Assembly (NCBI GenBank): GCA_033398695.1
Contig: CM065815.1
Location: forward strand, 145,373,001-145,437,000
DNA length: 64,000 nt
Source: Orobanche coerulescens
Taxonomy: Eukaryota > Streptophyta > Magnoliopsida > Lamiales > Orobanchaceae
Direction of reading: 5' to 3'
Position numbers and translations under genes: made by a program. Positions 32,052-44,172 of the stretch are shown one piece after another. The notes under the pieces are model-generated. The model ran no database searches. It was not told the DNA's origin and worked only from the letters and a program-made list of their open reading frames with translations. Every line of letters starts with the position of its first letter. Positions within the stretch are counted from its first letter, which is position 1.

Positions 32052-33506
32052 TGTTAGGAATACTTGTTAGATTTTGATGATGTCATCATTGTATTTGTTT
32101 ATTCAAATGTATGTTTATTACTTGGCAAAATGTAAGGAAGAACCAGATGAGTATCTCCCATAAGCCAAATTGTGTTAAGTTAGATACTTGTCAAAATGTA
32201 AGGAAGAACCAAATGAGTATCTTCTATAGGCCATATAAGTTAGGATTTAAAAATCGGCTAAGCACAAATCACAGATAAGTATCTATCAGCTGAGTCTTGG
32301 TCAACTCAACTATTCTGATAAAGTTGACCACAAACGAGCTATATCAGGCAACCTTTATCAGAGAAGTTCTGGTCAACAATTTAATCAGCAAAGATGGACC
32401 AGACTGCAGTCAAGGAGAAAAGTCAAGTCATCTGAAGTTTGACCATCAGATCAGTCAAGTTCAATCAGGTCAGAAGACTTCAGACAAGTCGGCACATAAG
32501 AGAATTCAACATCAGAGTAGGTTGACTGCACATCAGATAGTTTGACCATAGAGAAATCAGTTAAGTGATCAGCCAAGTACTCCAATCCACGTCAGCATGC
32601 GTTGAATAGTCAATATTTACGGAAAGTCACATGCGGACGATAAGAGACAGATTGGAGAGATTCCCGAAAAGGAAATGAATTAAATAATTCATCCAGACCC
32701 ACCATTGGAGACTTTAATCTTATTACATTCAAAAGACTCGGCGCCATCACATGGAAGTCTTCATAACGGTCGAAAATAGATTAAAATAAGGGAATCCAGC
32801 CTTGCAACGTTCAGAAAGAAAAACAAAGAAGTCTATTTCTCCAATAGATGGATTTGTTAAAGATTTGCAATGTCTATGAAGAAAAGCTCAAAGGATCGAC
32901 ACATATATATCTGAAGATTTAAAGTTGAGCAAAAACGGTGCAAACTATACTTTTAAGCAATCAAAACAATCTAAGCAATCTGAAATCTATAGCATCGTGA
33001 AGAGCAGTATTCTCATTCATATACGAAGAAAGCTATTAGTTAGAGGAGACAAAACACTCTTGTCTTGAAACCTGAATTCGGGGTACTTCACTAGTTGAAG
33101 TTACGCGACTGATAGGCATCCAAGGATTTGAAGAATCGAGTGGTGCTAGGCAGTCAGAAAGGAGTTGCAACGATGAGATTTCCACTGGTTGGAAGTTGTT
33201 GTAGCTAAGTTGTAGAATCACTGTAATATTTATCACTGGTTGAAAATTATATTGGATTCATCTCCAATTGGTTTGGAGAAAGTTGATTAGTAGAGGATTA
33301 CCCCACCTCTGAGACCACTATAAATTGCCTGCATACTTTACTGTTTTAGCATCATACTTAACTGCTGCATTCATACTTAACTGTTACATTAACTATTTAC
33401 GTTCATCATCAGCTGACTTCCACATATCTATCAGCTGAGAAACTCATCCTTTGTGGAAAAGAGTTTCAATAAGTCTATTCACCCCCCTCTAGACTTATTC
33501 CTAGAT
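32052..33506 (+). repeat. Solo Copia-type LTR I inside H
   Basis: It starts TGTTAGGAATAC and ends near ATTCCTAGAT (expected CCTAACA). It is flanked by CACTT (32047-32051) and GACTT (33507-33511), a duplication with one mismatch. Removing it rejoins the H sequence. The CCCCCCTCTAGACTTATTCC end block (33482-33501) is typical of many copia LTR 3-prime ends. TATA-like ACATATATATC is near 32900-32910. No internal region remains. Confidence 0.7.
32299..32614 (+). promoter_or_regulatory. W-box core cluster in LTR I
   Basis: Ten TTGAC/GTCAA cores occur in about 315 bp: near 32299, 32324, 32372, 32409, 32422, 32439, 32453, 32522, 32542 and 32609. TTGAC is the core of the WRKY-factor W-box. The cluster is in the LTR half expected to be U3. 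Function is inference. Confidence 0.5.
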
Positions 33507-33828
33507 GACTTGTAACCTACACACTCTACATGTCAAAGTACATGTTATACAAATCTTGGCTAAACTTAATGCCCAATTAAGTTTTATCGACTTGTGAACT
33601 AGTTAAGCATTCGAGCTCTAAACACTTCCAGTGCCTATCTCCTTATCTCCATAAGGAGTAGATTGTTTGCTCTCAAATGCAAGGACTATTATTCTATTAC
33701 CAAATCACAATGCCAGTGATATACAATAATATAGAAATAATAATTGCCTTATTAAATATTCATAATTAAAATATAAATGCTTTCACTCTCTCATCCTCTG
33801 AGTGGCATTCGAGGGCATATTCCTAACA

Positions 33829-35081
33829 GTGATATGTGACGTCCTTTGTCTGATCGAGTCTTGATATATATTATGCTTAATATTGTTTTGAGGAAATACA
33901 TCATTAAAATTGATTTGTTCATCAATGTTGACCGGATTTTGTGTGAGTTGGATAATAATTCGTTATTGTTGGATCAATATTTTTATCACATATTGTGATG
34001 ATGTTTACAAAGACAAAATAATCATTAAACATATTCTACACTTACAATTCATAACAAAAATGTACACTTAAAGTTAAATTCCCAAAGAGATAACGTGCGC
34101 TAGGCTCATAACATAATGTACGTAATATTCATTCTTTTGTATTTGTGGAAATTGTCATTACTATGTAGGGTTACGTAGGAAGGAAAACTTACATTACAAT
34201 ACCTACATAACTACACAACATTTAATGAATAATGTACGCTATATTTGAAACTGAACCGTTGTACAGCTTCGAGAAGGTCAACATAATGAAAGGTCATATT
34301 CTCTATAACGTACGCAACATGTATCTCATAACGTACGCAATCAGGAAGATTAGCATACACAATTGAAGTGCTTCTGCCTGATTTTAGACTTGTAATTACA
34401 GACGTTATGCAAATGAGTAATGTAAGCTATGGGCATAACCTACGGAACACATGTTACATAATGTACACTAAAGAGGACTCATATTCCAACAGGAAAACGG
34501 CATCAAAATGCTACAAATAGAAGCATTTGGAGGTGTTCAAATACACAAGAAATCTCTGATCATATCAACCAGTTATATCATTCATTTGAGCTTCATCATA
34601 ACAATATACTTTGAGAGATAATACTCATTGCAATTGATACAAGAATTGTTCTAACAATCCTCTATATACATTCTTGTATCACTTTGAGCGATATTCTGTA
34701 ACATGGGTATCTGTACTTGCAATAATCTTTGTAACTGTGTGAGGTTGTCTTGTACCCCGAAAAACAAGAGTGATTATAGTTGTGGCTGTTCTCAAGCCCG
34801 GAAATCAAGAAAATTATAAGTTCGGCACTGATCTCGAAAGTGTTATTGTAAAGAGTTTGCACTAAATTATAAGGTGCATTCAAGTTTTGAGAAAACTCCT
34901 AGTGGATAATACTAGGTAGGGGATGTATGCTTTTTGGATAGGCGAACCTCTCGAATAATTTCTTGTGACGTTTTGCTTTCATACTTTTTCATTCTCTTAT
35001 TTTTGCTTCCGCACAAACAGAGTTCACAACTCTACTCCGCACTATTCAACCCCCCCTTCTAGCGGTTGTACCAACCTAACA
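33829..35081 (+). repeat. Copia J 5-prime LTR, right part
   Basis: It begins with the GTGAT duplication and ends CAACCTAACA directly before the primer site. Between 34088 and 34475 there are about eight palindromes of the ATAACGTRCGCWA type. Then a TATA-like CTACAAATAG at about 34511-34520 and a leader-like region follow. The left LTR part at 26644-26821 contains two more such motifs (near 26755 and 26777). No gene. Confidence 0.65.
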
Positions 35082-35083
35082 AT

Positions 35084-35095
35084 TGGTATCAGAGA
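35084..35095 (+). other. Primer-binding site of Copia J
   Basis: TGGTATCAGAGA starts two bases after the LTR end and matches the initiator-Met tRNA site in 11 of 12 positions. Confidence 0.85.
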
Positions 35096-35141
35096 CATCT
35101 CTTTTTCATCAGTATAACACCTGCTAGAGAAAAGATCCAAA

Positions 35142-36272
35142 ATGGCATTCATTCATGCCTTTGAAGGTAATACTCTAAACCGTCCTCCCTTCTTCGATTG
35201 TTCAAACTTTATGACCTGGAAGAAGAAAATTTCTATCTTCATTCGAGCTTATGATATTGATACATGGAAGGTCACTGTGCTTGGTCCAAAAATTCCAAAG
35301 AAATCTGATGGCTCCCTTAAGAGCTTCGAAGAATACGATGAGATCAACGGGAAAAACGATCACTTCAATACTAAAGCCACTCAAATACTATACTGTGCTC
35401 TTACTTCAAAAGATCATAGCAGGATTTCATCGTGTGAAACAGCCAAAGAACTTTAGAGTATGTTGGAAATCACTCATAAAGGAACGAGCCAAGTAAAAGA
35501 AACAAAGATAAACATGCTCCTTCACGATTATGGATTGTTCATAATGAAGGAAGATGAAAGCATAACCACTATGCTTGACCAGTTCTCTCCTATCACGAAT
35601 GGACTATCCTCGTTCAGAAAACCTATATCAAGTAGTGATAAATCAAATAAAATCCTAAGATTACTACCCAGATAATGGGATGTAACTGTGACGGCTATTA
35701 TGGAGTCAAAAGATCTCAATACTATGGAATTCGGTGCACTCATTGGATCCTTATAAATTATGAGGTCATCATTAAAAATTGGAACTCCAAGCCAAATTCT
35801 AAAGAACGAGAAAGGCCAATAGCTCTCAAAGCTAAAGAAGAATGTGATCTGGAAGAAGAACCGATCGAAGAAGAAGATGAAGAAATTGCGTTCTATGCTA
35901 GAAACATCAAAAAATATAAAAATTATTTAAATAGACGCCGGAAGGATATATCTCGGGAACCTAGTGATGGATATAAAAAGACCCTCCTCCCTCAAAACAG
36001 AAAATTCGACAATACTTGTCGAAGATGTAATATCCCAAGACATTTTGCAAAATATTGCCATGCTCTTGCTCCTGTTAACTTATCCAAACCTCCACATGAA
36101 ATGTTCAAAAATGAAGGAACTATATGTCACCACATGGAGAGATGATGAGGAAGATGAGGAACCACACGAGCAAAGCAACCTAGGTCTCATGGCTTGTAAA
36201 ACTGCCAATAGTGACACAGAAAGTGAGGTGATTCTTCTCCTGAAGAACTCCTTGATGCATTCGTATCTTTAA
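35142..36272 (+). pseudogene. Copia J gag (broken)
   Basis: The ATG at 35142 opens NRPPFFDCSNFMTWKKKISIF, the usual copia Gag start. It runs 104 codons to a TAG at 35454-35456. A second piece (TSQVKETKINMLLHDYGLF, 35460-35675) continues it, and the 35675-36145 frame holds the zinc knuckle CRRCNIPRHFAKYC (about 36018-36059), complete as CX2CX4HX4C. Further frames reach 36272. At least two stops and one shift inactivate it. Confidence 0.8.
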
Positions 36273-37409
36273 ATGATGAATTTGAAAAAGTTTGTAAAGT
36301 AAATACAGTATTGAAAAAAAATATTCTTGAAGATGGAAATTCTAAAAACCTAAACAAAAACAAATAAACTAAAATCGATCGTTCCTCCTGCCTTGAAACT
36401 GAAAAAAAAAAATGAGAGATGATCTATAGGAAACACAAAAAGAATGTAAACTTTATATAAAAAAATCTCTTGTGGCAAGGATAAGTTTGAACAACTTTTA
36501 TCTCTTCAAAGATTCACTTTATCAAAGCAAGGGCTTGGATATAATTCTTTTTCAATGAAAAGTCCTTGGATAAAACTTCAACGGACTCAGAAAAATTAGA
36601 AACGGGAATATCGTCATGTCCTAAATGCTTGAAAACAGGACATACTGAAATGTTTTGTACTAGTCCTAGACGAACTACTGAGGTAAAATAGATATGGGCA
36701 CCTAAAGGGACAATAGTTCCAAATAAAGTATACATGTCTAACTCTACAGAACCCAAACTAGCTTGGGTACCTATAAAACGAAAGAAAATTATTTTTGTAG
36801 GTACAAGGAAGTACAATTGTACCATCAAATAAAAGGTACATTGATAGCGGATGCTCTAACCATATGAGTGGAAAGGAGCATCTCTTCACGATGCTCGAGA
36901 AGGAAGAACAAGGATTTGTCACTCTTGGTGATAATAAAAAGGGTGAAATCAAAGGTACATGTAAGATAGGTAAGAAACCTTTACCAACTATTGATAATCT
37001 TCTTTTGGTCGATGGCCTATTTCATGATTTACTTAGTGTTTCCTAATCATATGATACAGGACTAAAAATAATCTTCAAAGCCACTCATTATACTGCAATG
37101 AGAAATGATAAAATAGTATTTATTGGATTAAGATATGGAAATATTTATAGTGTGGATCTTCAAGATGAATCATCCTTTACTGAAAAATATTTAATTTTAT
37201 ATGATGAAAACGCTATTATTTTGCATCAAAAATTGGGACACGCCTTTCTACCTTTACTATCAAAATTAGCTAAAAATGATATTATTCGTGGTCTACCAAA
37301 ATTAAATTTTATAAAGGGCCACATTTGTGAAGTTTGTATTAAGAGTAAACATGCTAAGGATCATTTAAACCAAAAATGGAAATATCCACTAACTGAATTC
37401 TTAACTTAA
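36273..37409 (+). pseudogene. Copia J protease and GAG-preINT region
   Basis: The stretch 36273-36800 is a degraded gag tail without a clear frame. The protease signature YIDSGCSNHMSG lies at 36837-36872 and the open piece continues to GLFHDLLSVS (37046). The pre-integrase zinc region follows in 37098-37409 (LHQKLGHAFLPLLSKLA, ICEVCIKSKH), with the HHCC residues visible. Confidence 0.78.
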
Positions 37410-38394
37410 TTCATATGACTTCATAGGACCATCTCAGCATACTGGCTTGAGTGAAAAGCTTTATACTTTAGTTATTGTTAATGATCTTTCTCGATTTATG
37501 TGGGTAAATTTTTTAGCCAATAAAAAGCGATGCATTTAATGAATTTATTAAGTGGTGTAAACTAACACAGAAAGAAAAGGACTTGCTAATTATTGCTATT
37601 ACAACCGATCATGGTGGAGAATTCGACTCTAATGACTTTGAAGAATGGTGTGACAAGTATGACATTGGTCATAATTTTTGGCACCTCGGACACCTCAACA
37701 TAATGGAGTTGTTAAGAGGAAAAATCATTCTCTTGAAGAAATGAGCCAGACAATGCTTAAGGAATACATGCTTCCAAAATATTTTTGGTCGAAACTGTCA
37801 ACACCGCGTGATATGTCATCAATCGAGTTCACATTCGGAGAAATAATATGTTGACACCATATGAAATATTCAAAGATAAAAGCCTAATTTATCTTATTTT
37901 CATCCATTTCGTTGTAAATTTTTCATCCACAATAATGGTAAAGATAATTTGGGAAAATTCGAAATTTGATATTGGCTTTTTACTTGGATATTCACTAAAC
38001 AATAAAGCTTATCGAGTTTTAATTGTAGAAGAGGTTCAGTAGAAGAATCTATTCATGTAAAATTTGATGATACAATTTTACCCCGAGAAAGGTTGTGTTT
38101 GATGATGATGCGGGCATGATTCCAGTAAATGAGGTCTCCGGAACATCCAAAGAGTTAGAGAAGCTTGCCATAAATTCTGAGAAACTTGAAGGAAATCTAT
38201 ACATTATTCCTGAAGAGTGGAAAAATGTGAAAGATCACCCTTTAGAACAAGTTCTCGATGAAATCAGTGAAGGTGTACGAACAAGGACAAATATAAATGA
38301 TTTTTTAAATAATTCTACTTTTATTTCTCTTATAGGACCAAAAAATATTGGCAAAGCAATAAACAGCGAAAGTTGAGTCGTTGCTATGCAAGAA
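37410..38394 (+). pseudogene. Copia J integrase core remnant
   Basis: Heavily shifted. Pieces such as ITTDHGGEFDSNDFEEWC (about 37596-37650) hold the second catalytic Asp. The usual NGVVERKN block appears only in broken form near 37700-37740. A later open piece 38095-38376 is the linker to RT (EWKNVKDHPLEQVLDEISEGV, which is the linker motif before copia RT). Confidence 0.7.
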
Positions 38395-39142
38395 GAACTT
38401 AATCAGTTTAAAAGAAATAAAGTATGAGAATTGGTTCCGGCACCCGCAGATAAAACGAGCATCAGGAATAAATGAGTTCATAAAGTGAATACATATTATA
38501 ATGGTCTTCCGATCAAAAATAAATTGAGACAAGTCGCTCAAGGCTACAATCAAGAAGAAGGACTAGACTACGAAGAGACTTTTGCACTGATTGCTCGTCT
38601 TGAGGCTATTCATCTTCTTTGTGTATTTGCTTCGTATAAAAAGATTAAGCTTCATCAAATGGATGTAAGAAGTGCTTTCCCTAAATGGAGTTATTGAAGA
38701 AGAAGTATATGTCAAGCAACCACCGGGATATGAAGATTATGATCATCCGGAATATGTGTACAAACTCCATAAAGCTCTCTATGGATTAAAGCAAGCGCCG
38801 AGAGCATGGTATGAAAGACTGAGTACTATTCTTATATCTAATGGATATTATAGAGGTCACGTAGTTAATACTTTATTTATCAAGAATTTCGGTAATGATA
38901 TGCTTATTTGTCAAATATATGTCGATAATTTTATATTTGGTGCTACTAACGATTCTCTGTTCCACCAAGAATTTGCAAATCTCATAAAAGGAGAATCTGA
39001 AACGAGCATGACAGCGAATTGGAATTCTTTCTCGGACTTCAAACAAAGCAACTCAAAGACAGAATATTTATTCATCAAACTAAGTACGCCAACGAGCTCT
39101 TAAAGAAATTCAATATGGAAGAAATCAACTTTAAGGTATTAT
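38395..39142 (+). pseudogene. Copia J reverse transcriptase, truncated, YVDN active site
   Basis: RT pieces: RQVAQGYNQEEGLDYEETFA and QMDVRSAF (38485-38697), a one-base shift, then [29 protein letters not shown] and [12 protein letters not shown] in 38672-39103. The catalytic YVDD is YVDN, which should abolish catalysis. Similarity to copia fades by 39142, before RNase H. The break coincides with the K LTR start. Confidence 0.8.
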
Positions 39143-39477
39143 AACGAGTACGAGACATTATTAAGATGACCCTTAGTGATATCGCAGGTCTAGTTCACAT
39201 CACCAGTCAGAATTATAGAGCAATATAGACGGTTAAGAAAAGTAATACATTTGAGATCATTAGTTTTGCAACGAGAATAATGCCAATCACTAATCTCAAG
39301 ATAACACGGAGGATGTCATATAATTGATATGTGTCGATATTCAGAATCCCGAAAGTTGAACGATAAGTTAAGAATGAAGAATGGCAACAATTATAAGTTC
39401 AACAAAATGACAAAAGAGTTCATAAAACGAGTTGGAAATTAGAAGTTATTTAGGGGTAAAAATTTGGGGTCTCACAT
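39143..39477 (-). repeat. Truncated 3-prime LTR of K
   Basis: The minus strand starts TGTGAGACCCC right after a polypurine tract (complement of 39478-39495, TTTTTAGGGGGAAAGGA). It ends abruptly at 39143 next to Copia J. Its inner end (ATGTCTCGTACTCGTT) resembles the start of C1 (ATGTTTCGAGGATCGTT). Confidence 0.6.
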
Positions 39478-40053
39478 CCTTTCCCCCTAAAAAGAAGTTT
39501 CGATCCCGAAACTTAGGATGCAACGGGAAGAATATTACAACTCTGTCGTACTGATTGATAACAAAATTTCAAACTGAATTTCAAGTAATATCACAGGAAA
39601 ATAATTGAGGGATGTTTTTTAGGCTGAAAATCAACATTGAAAACAAGTTTGAATATTACACCCTGTATGGGTCGACTCCTCAAGCTGAGTACAGGATATG
39701 ACCATACCCCATAGGTAGTGCATCGACAATCCTATTCTTGGCAGTTCATGGTTGATTCTCGAGTTCGAATAATTTTCAAAATGATAAAAATGCTTTGAAG
39801 CAGTGCTTGAATGTGGAAGTAATATCTGAGATTAAATAGATAAATTCGGGATATTCCAATGAGGTTTACTATTTTCATAATACAAGGGTTGATCTCTTAA
39901 CGCTATAGCAATAGGCGTCGAGTTCGAAACATTCGCTAAGACTCTCTTAGCGGGTGATAAGTTCTTGCAATTGGGCTTATCCCGATTCTCCAGTTTACCC
40001 AGAAAAGTCCGGTATCTCCTGGTCGTCAATGTTTGAGTTATGCTAGGTGCACT
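39478..40053 (-). other. K internal 3-prime region
   Basis: Contains the polypurine tract next to the LTR and the sequence GTTTCGGGATCGAAACTTC (complement), a common 3-prime element of gypsy chromoviruses. No readable protein domain. The last five bases GCACT (40049-40053) are the target duplication of element B. Confidence 0.5.
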
Positions 40054-41751
40054 TGTAACACCCTCAGATATTCAGGATTATTACAACACCGTAAACCATC
40101 GATGTAAGGATTTACAAGGCTAAGAATTTAAAATAACATTAAATAAATACCAAAAATAGAAATAGTTATTACATCACCAGTCTAAAACGTACAAATCAAT
40201 CTATATTCGAATACAAACTTCAAAAGACAATAAAACAATAGTGTACTCGAGTACTTTATTAAAACAAAACTAAAATCTGATAAATTACTCCGGCCACAAC
40301 ATCACTTCACACCCTCGTCGTCATGCAGCTCTAGAGTTTGTTTTCCTGCCCTTCTGGATCCTGAACATATAACAAATATTCACCCCCGAAGGGGTTAGCA
40401 CAACGATGCTAGTACAAGTACGATAATTACACAGCAATGATTTATTCAACAAACCCTGAATAATAATGTCAACAATATCCACAATAAATCACAACAAGTT
40501 TCTACAACGAGAAACAATAACAACACATAACACATCATGTCAATTGCAACATACTCATGGCATTCCAATGATCCAGCGCACACAGCTATAGATTCCCATG
40601 ATGATCTTGTCGGACCAACGCATGGTGGAATTACCTGTCCAACGATCCAGCGCACACTGCTATAGATTCCCATGATGATCCTGTCGGACCAACGCATGGT
40701 GGACAATTAATCACAACACATATCCACAATAAAACAACATAACTGACATTAATACACATGAATATAATTAAGGTACTTGCCTTAGAAAGATGGCAAGAAA
40801 ATAAGCACCTCAACAATTTCAACCGACTCGGAGGCCGTCTCTAAGATCAACCGTTTGCAAGTATGATTAAACCAATCTTCCTAAAATATGATATTCGATT
40901 ACTACAACATCCTTGAATCGTAATAATCTCAGTAACATACTCAAGAAACCGAATTCCAGGTTGGGTTTAGTGTCAACATACGTTTCACGAAGAATTGACG
41001 ATAAAAACGATCGGTAGAACTTGACACCGTAGGCTTGAACACCAATCCGAGATGTCTACGATCTTCTAAACCAGGTAGACATGTTATATAAGGATGATAT
41101 GAGGGGGAGAAAACTCTCTAGACTCACAGGAGTTGGATAGGGAATGAAAAGAAACCAGTTGAAATGAAATGGGGTCTTGTCCCATTTATAATGTCTTGCG
41201 CTTTACGTACGTTAGCCTCAATGCTTTACGTACGTTGTCCACTTAACGTATGCTATTCGCAACCCTTGGCGTACCTTAACGTCCAATGATAGCCTACTGC
41301 CTAGTTCTTGGTCCTCTATAACGTACGCTACACCAACACATTTATGTACATAATCATCTAGACATAGCGTACACTAACACCATCATCTAACATACGTTAA
41401 CCTCGTTGACCCGCTTTATGAAAAGGCTGTCTAGGTTCACGCCATGAGAATCTTATCCGAGCCCACCACCAACTAGCCCATGTGCTCACCAGACTCATCA
41501 ATCGTTGACTTCTTTACGTACGTTATGCTTCGTCCATAGCGTACGATATTCGTAGCTCATAACGTACGTTAAGCTTACTAGCTAGCGTATGTTATGACGT
41601 AATTGCATGCATGAATTTATAAAGTTGATACGATCATGCATGTTGATACCAATATGGGAAAGATCATACTTCGATTATTGATATCACAAATTCGAATAAT
41701 ATAAGGTTCAAATACAGACGAAAATACTCAATAATTTATCTGGATATTACA
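40054..41751 (-). repeat. 3-prime LTR of chromovirus B with internal deletion
   Basis: 1698 bp, against 2362 bp for its partner at 55386-57747. Alignment is collinear to about 40860 (GTTTGCAA), then jumps to sequence matching 56860 onward (AGTATGATTAAACC). About 660 bp are missing, with CAA at the junction. TATA (complement of 41184-41190) and the palindrome array (41205-41600) are retained. Confidence 0.88.
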
Positions 41752-41797
41752 TACTATCCCTCTAAAAAAGAGTTTTGTCCAGAAACTTAAGACGATA

Positions 41798-43284
41798 TTA
41801 ATTCTGGGTATCTTGACCTCTACTATCCTCTGTCTCCCAAGTGGCTTCTTCAACTCCGTGTCGCGACCATTGAACCTTCACTAAAATGATTGGTTTATTT
41901 CTCAATTGTTTGACTCGACTTTTGAGTATCTTGATTGGTTTCTCTTCGAACGTGCCGTCCTTAGCGACTTCGATCTCGCTGAAATCAATTGGGGTCTGTG
42001 ATGTACTTTCATAACTGAGACACGTGTAACACATTATGAACGTTACTCAACGATGGCGGCAAGGCCAACCTGCAAGCCAATTCTCCAACTCTTTCAAGAA
42101 TCTTGAACGGTCCGATATATCTCGGACTCATCTTTTCTTTTCTCCCAAAATGAAAAATCCCCCGAGTAGGAGAAACCTTTAAAAGCACGTGGTCTCCAAT
42201 ACCAAACTCTAACGGGCAATGGCGTACGTCTGCATAAGTTTTCTGCCGAGTCTCGGAAGTCAACAACCTTTCACGAATCAAAGCTACTTTCTTTTGCATC
42301 TGTACTATCAACTCTGGTTCCGTCCCGATCAAGTCGGATGAATCATCCCAAAAACAGGGATGATCTACATCTCCTCCCATATAATGCTTCAAAAGGTGCC
42401 ATCTTAATAGAAGCATGCCAACTATTGTTGCAAGTGAATTCAATTAACGGTAGATGAACTTCCCACTCAGTCGACCAATCTAGGATGCAAGCTCTTAGTA
42501 TGTCTTCCACTGTTTGAATAGTCCTCTCGGACTGTCCGTCTGTCTGCGGATGATAAGCTATGCTGAAATTCAGCTTGGTTCCCAAGAATCTATGAACTGC
42601 TTTCCAAAAGTGTGACACGAAGCGATCGTCTCGGTCAGAAATAGTGGTCTTCAGCGTACCATGCAATCAGACTATTCCTGCAATAAACACTCGTGCCAAC
42701 TTCTCTGGTCCCCAAGTATCCTTAATGCCCAGAAAATGAGTTGATTTGGTTATACAATCATCTATCACCCAAATCATGTTCATCCCTATTCTGGTCTTCG
42801 GCATACTAGTGATAAAGTCTATCGCTATATCTTCCCACTTCCATTCAGGAATTGGAAGCGGCTTCAGCATTCTGGTGGGTCGTTGATGTTCGAACTTAAC
42901 CTGCTGACAATTTAAACATTTCTAGACATATTCTGCTACATCTCTGTTCATGTTGCCCCACCGAAAATTCTTCTTCAGATCCTTATACATCTTACTGGTG
43001 CACGGGTGGATAGAATAGGATGTGTTATGAACTTCCTTAATGATTGTATGTTTCAAAACATCGACATTGGGAACACAAAGTTGACTCTGGAATCCCAAAA
43101 CTCCATCATCATGAATCACAAATCCTAGGGCCTTACCATTGCTCACTTCATCACGTAACCGAATCATCATATAGTCATCTAATTGCTTAGATTTGATTTC
43201 TTCGTTTAACAATGAAGTTAGTTCCATCACACACAGTTGTACTTGGACTCTTTGCAACCATACTTCCATTCCCTCACGAATCAA
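41798..43284 (-). pseudogene. Integrase with GPF module and chromodomain (chromovirus B)
   Basis: Minus strand: zinc finger and linker in 42922-43284 (HPCTSKMYKDLKKNFRW), core start WEDIAIDFITSMPKTRIG in 42667-42870, second block TTISDRDDRFVSHFWKAVHRF and third block AYHPQTDGQSERTIQT (42343-42666). The GPF module SPRYIGPFKILERVGELA is in 42009-42443, and the chromodomain VKQLRNKPIILVKVQWSRHG is in 41798-42034. The chromodomain is thought to steer integration to heterochromatin marks. Frame changes near 42020, 42350 and 42900 break the gene. Confidence 0.87.
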
Positions 43285-44172
43285 CTCTCGTTGAATGACT
43301 GAGAGGTGAGAGTCTCCAGCATTCGAATAGAAATAGTTTGCGGCTCAGCGCATCAGTTACTACATTTGATTTGCCTGGATGATAAAGAATCTCCAAATCA
43401 TAGTCCTTAATCAATTCCAGCCATCTCCTCTGCCGCATGTTTAACTCTTTCTGACGGAAGATGTATTTGAGGCTCTTATGATCCGTGAAGATCTGACAGT
43501 GAGTCCTGTACAAATAATGTCTCCATATCTTCAAGGCGAAAACCACAGATGCCAGTTCCAAATCGTGCATTGGATAATTTACTTCATAGGGCTTTAATTA
43601 TCGTGATGCGTAGGCGATCACCTTCTCATTCTGCATCAGTACACACCCGAGACCTTGGTTTGAAGCGTCACTATAAACTATGAATCCTCATGTTCCTTGT
43701 GGTAGTGCTAAAATTGGTGCCGTCGTCAATCTCTTCTTTAATTCATGAAAACTGGCCTGGCACATATCGTTCCACTCAAACTTTCAGGTTTTCTATAGTA
43801 ATCGAGGAAGTGGACGGGTAATTTTGGAAAACTCTTCCACAAACCGACGATAATACCCAGCAAGTCCTAGGAAACTTCTGACTTCCTTCATGTTCTTTGG
43901 AGACTTCCAATCCAAAATTGCTTCGACTTTATGGGGATATACTCGGACTCCTTCCGCTAATACCACATGACCGAGGAACATCACTTCCTTCAACTAGAAT
44001 TCAAACTTAGAAAGTTTGGCATATAATTTCTCGCTTCTCAAGAGGTCTAAAACGATCAGTAAGTGTTTCGCAAGCTTTTCCGGGCTCTTGGAATAAACCA
44101 GAATATCATCAATAAACACAACTACGAATTTGCCCAAAACTCTATGAACACTTGATTTATCAACTGCATAAA
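43274..44172 (-). pseudogene. RNase H and C-terminal RT of chromovirus B
   Basis: RNase [39 protein letters not shown] and [18 protein letters not shown] in 43274-43570. [23 protein letters not shown] and [18 protein letters not shown] in 43793-43993, then the catalytic [16 protein letters not shown] in 43994-44206. RT is interrupted at 44172 by L; its upstream half lies at 52931 onward. Confidence 0.87.

Larger units (their letters stand above)
26822..33828 (-). repeat. Solo LTR H (about 1.9 kb) carrying nested LTRs D, E and I
   Basis: On the minus strand it starts TGTTAGGAATATG at 33828 and ends CCCAATA at 26822. GTGAT flanks it at 26817-26821 and 33829-33833, a perfect 5-bp duplication. 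After removal of D (27376-30996) and I (32052-33506) with one copy of each duplication, about 1921 bp remain. The TGTTAGG start is copia-like. The terminal CA is mutated to TA. A TA-rich TATA candidate lies near 27334-27340. No coding region belongs to it. Stretches 26822-27375, 31002-32051 and 33512-33828 are all H and hold no gene. Confidence 0.75.
26644..39142 (+). mobile_element. Copia element J, 5-prime LTR interrupted, 3-prime end lost
   Basis: The LTR end CCTAACA at 35081 with a primer site (35084-35095), followed by gag, PR, INT and RT in copia order, defines it. The 5-prime LTR is split: 26644-26821 and 33829-35081 flank solo LTR H and share the duplicated GTGAT. Both parts also carry the same palindrome type, which supports their being one LTR. 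The left border (26637-26644) is uncertain because TGTTACA is shared with the end of C1. Similarity to copia stops in the RT/RNase H region at about 39142, where the K LTR begins; RNase H and the 3-prime LTR are missing. Confidence 0.7.
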
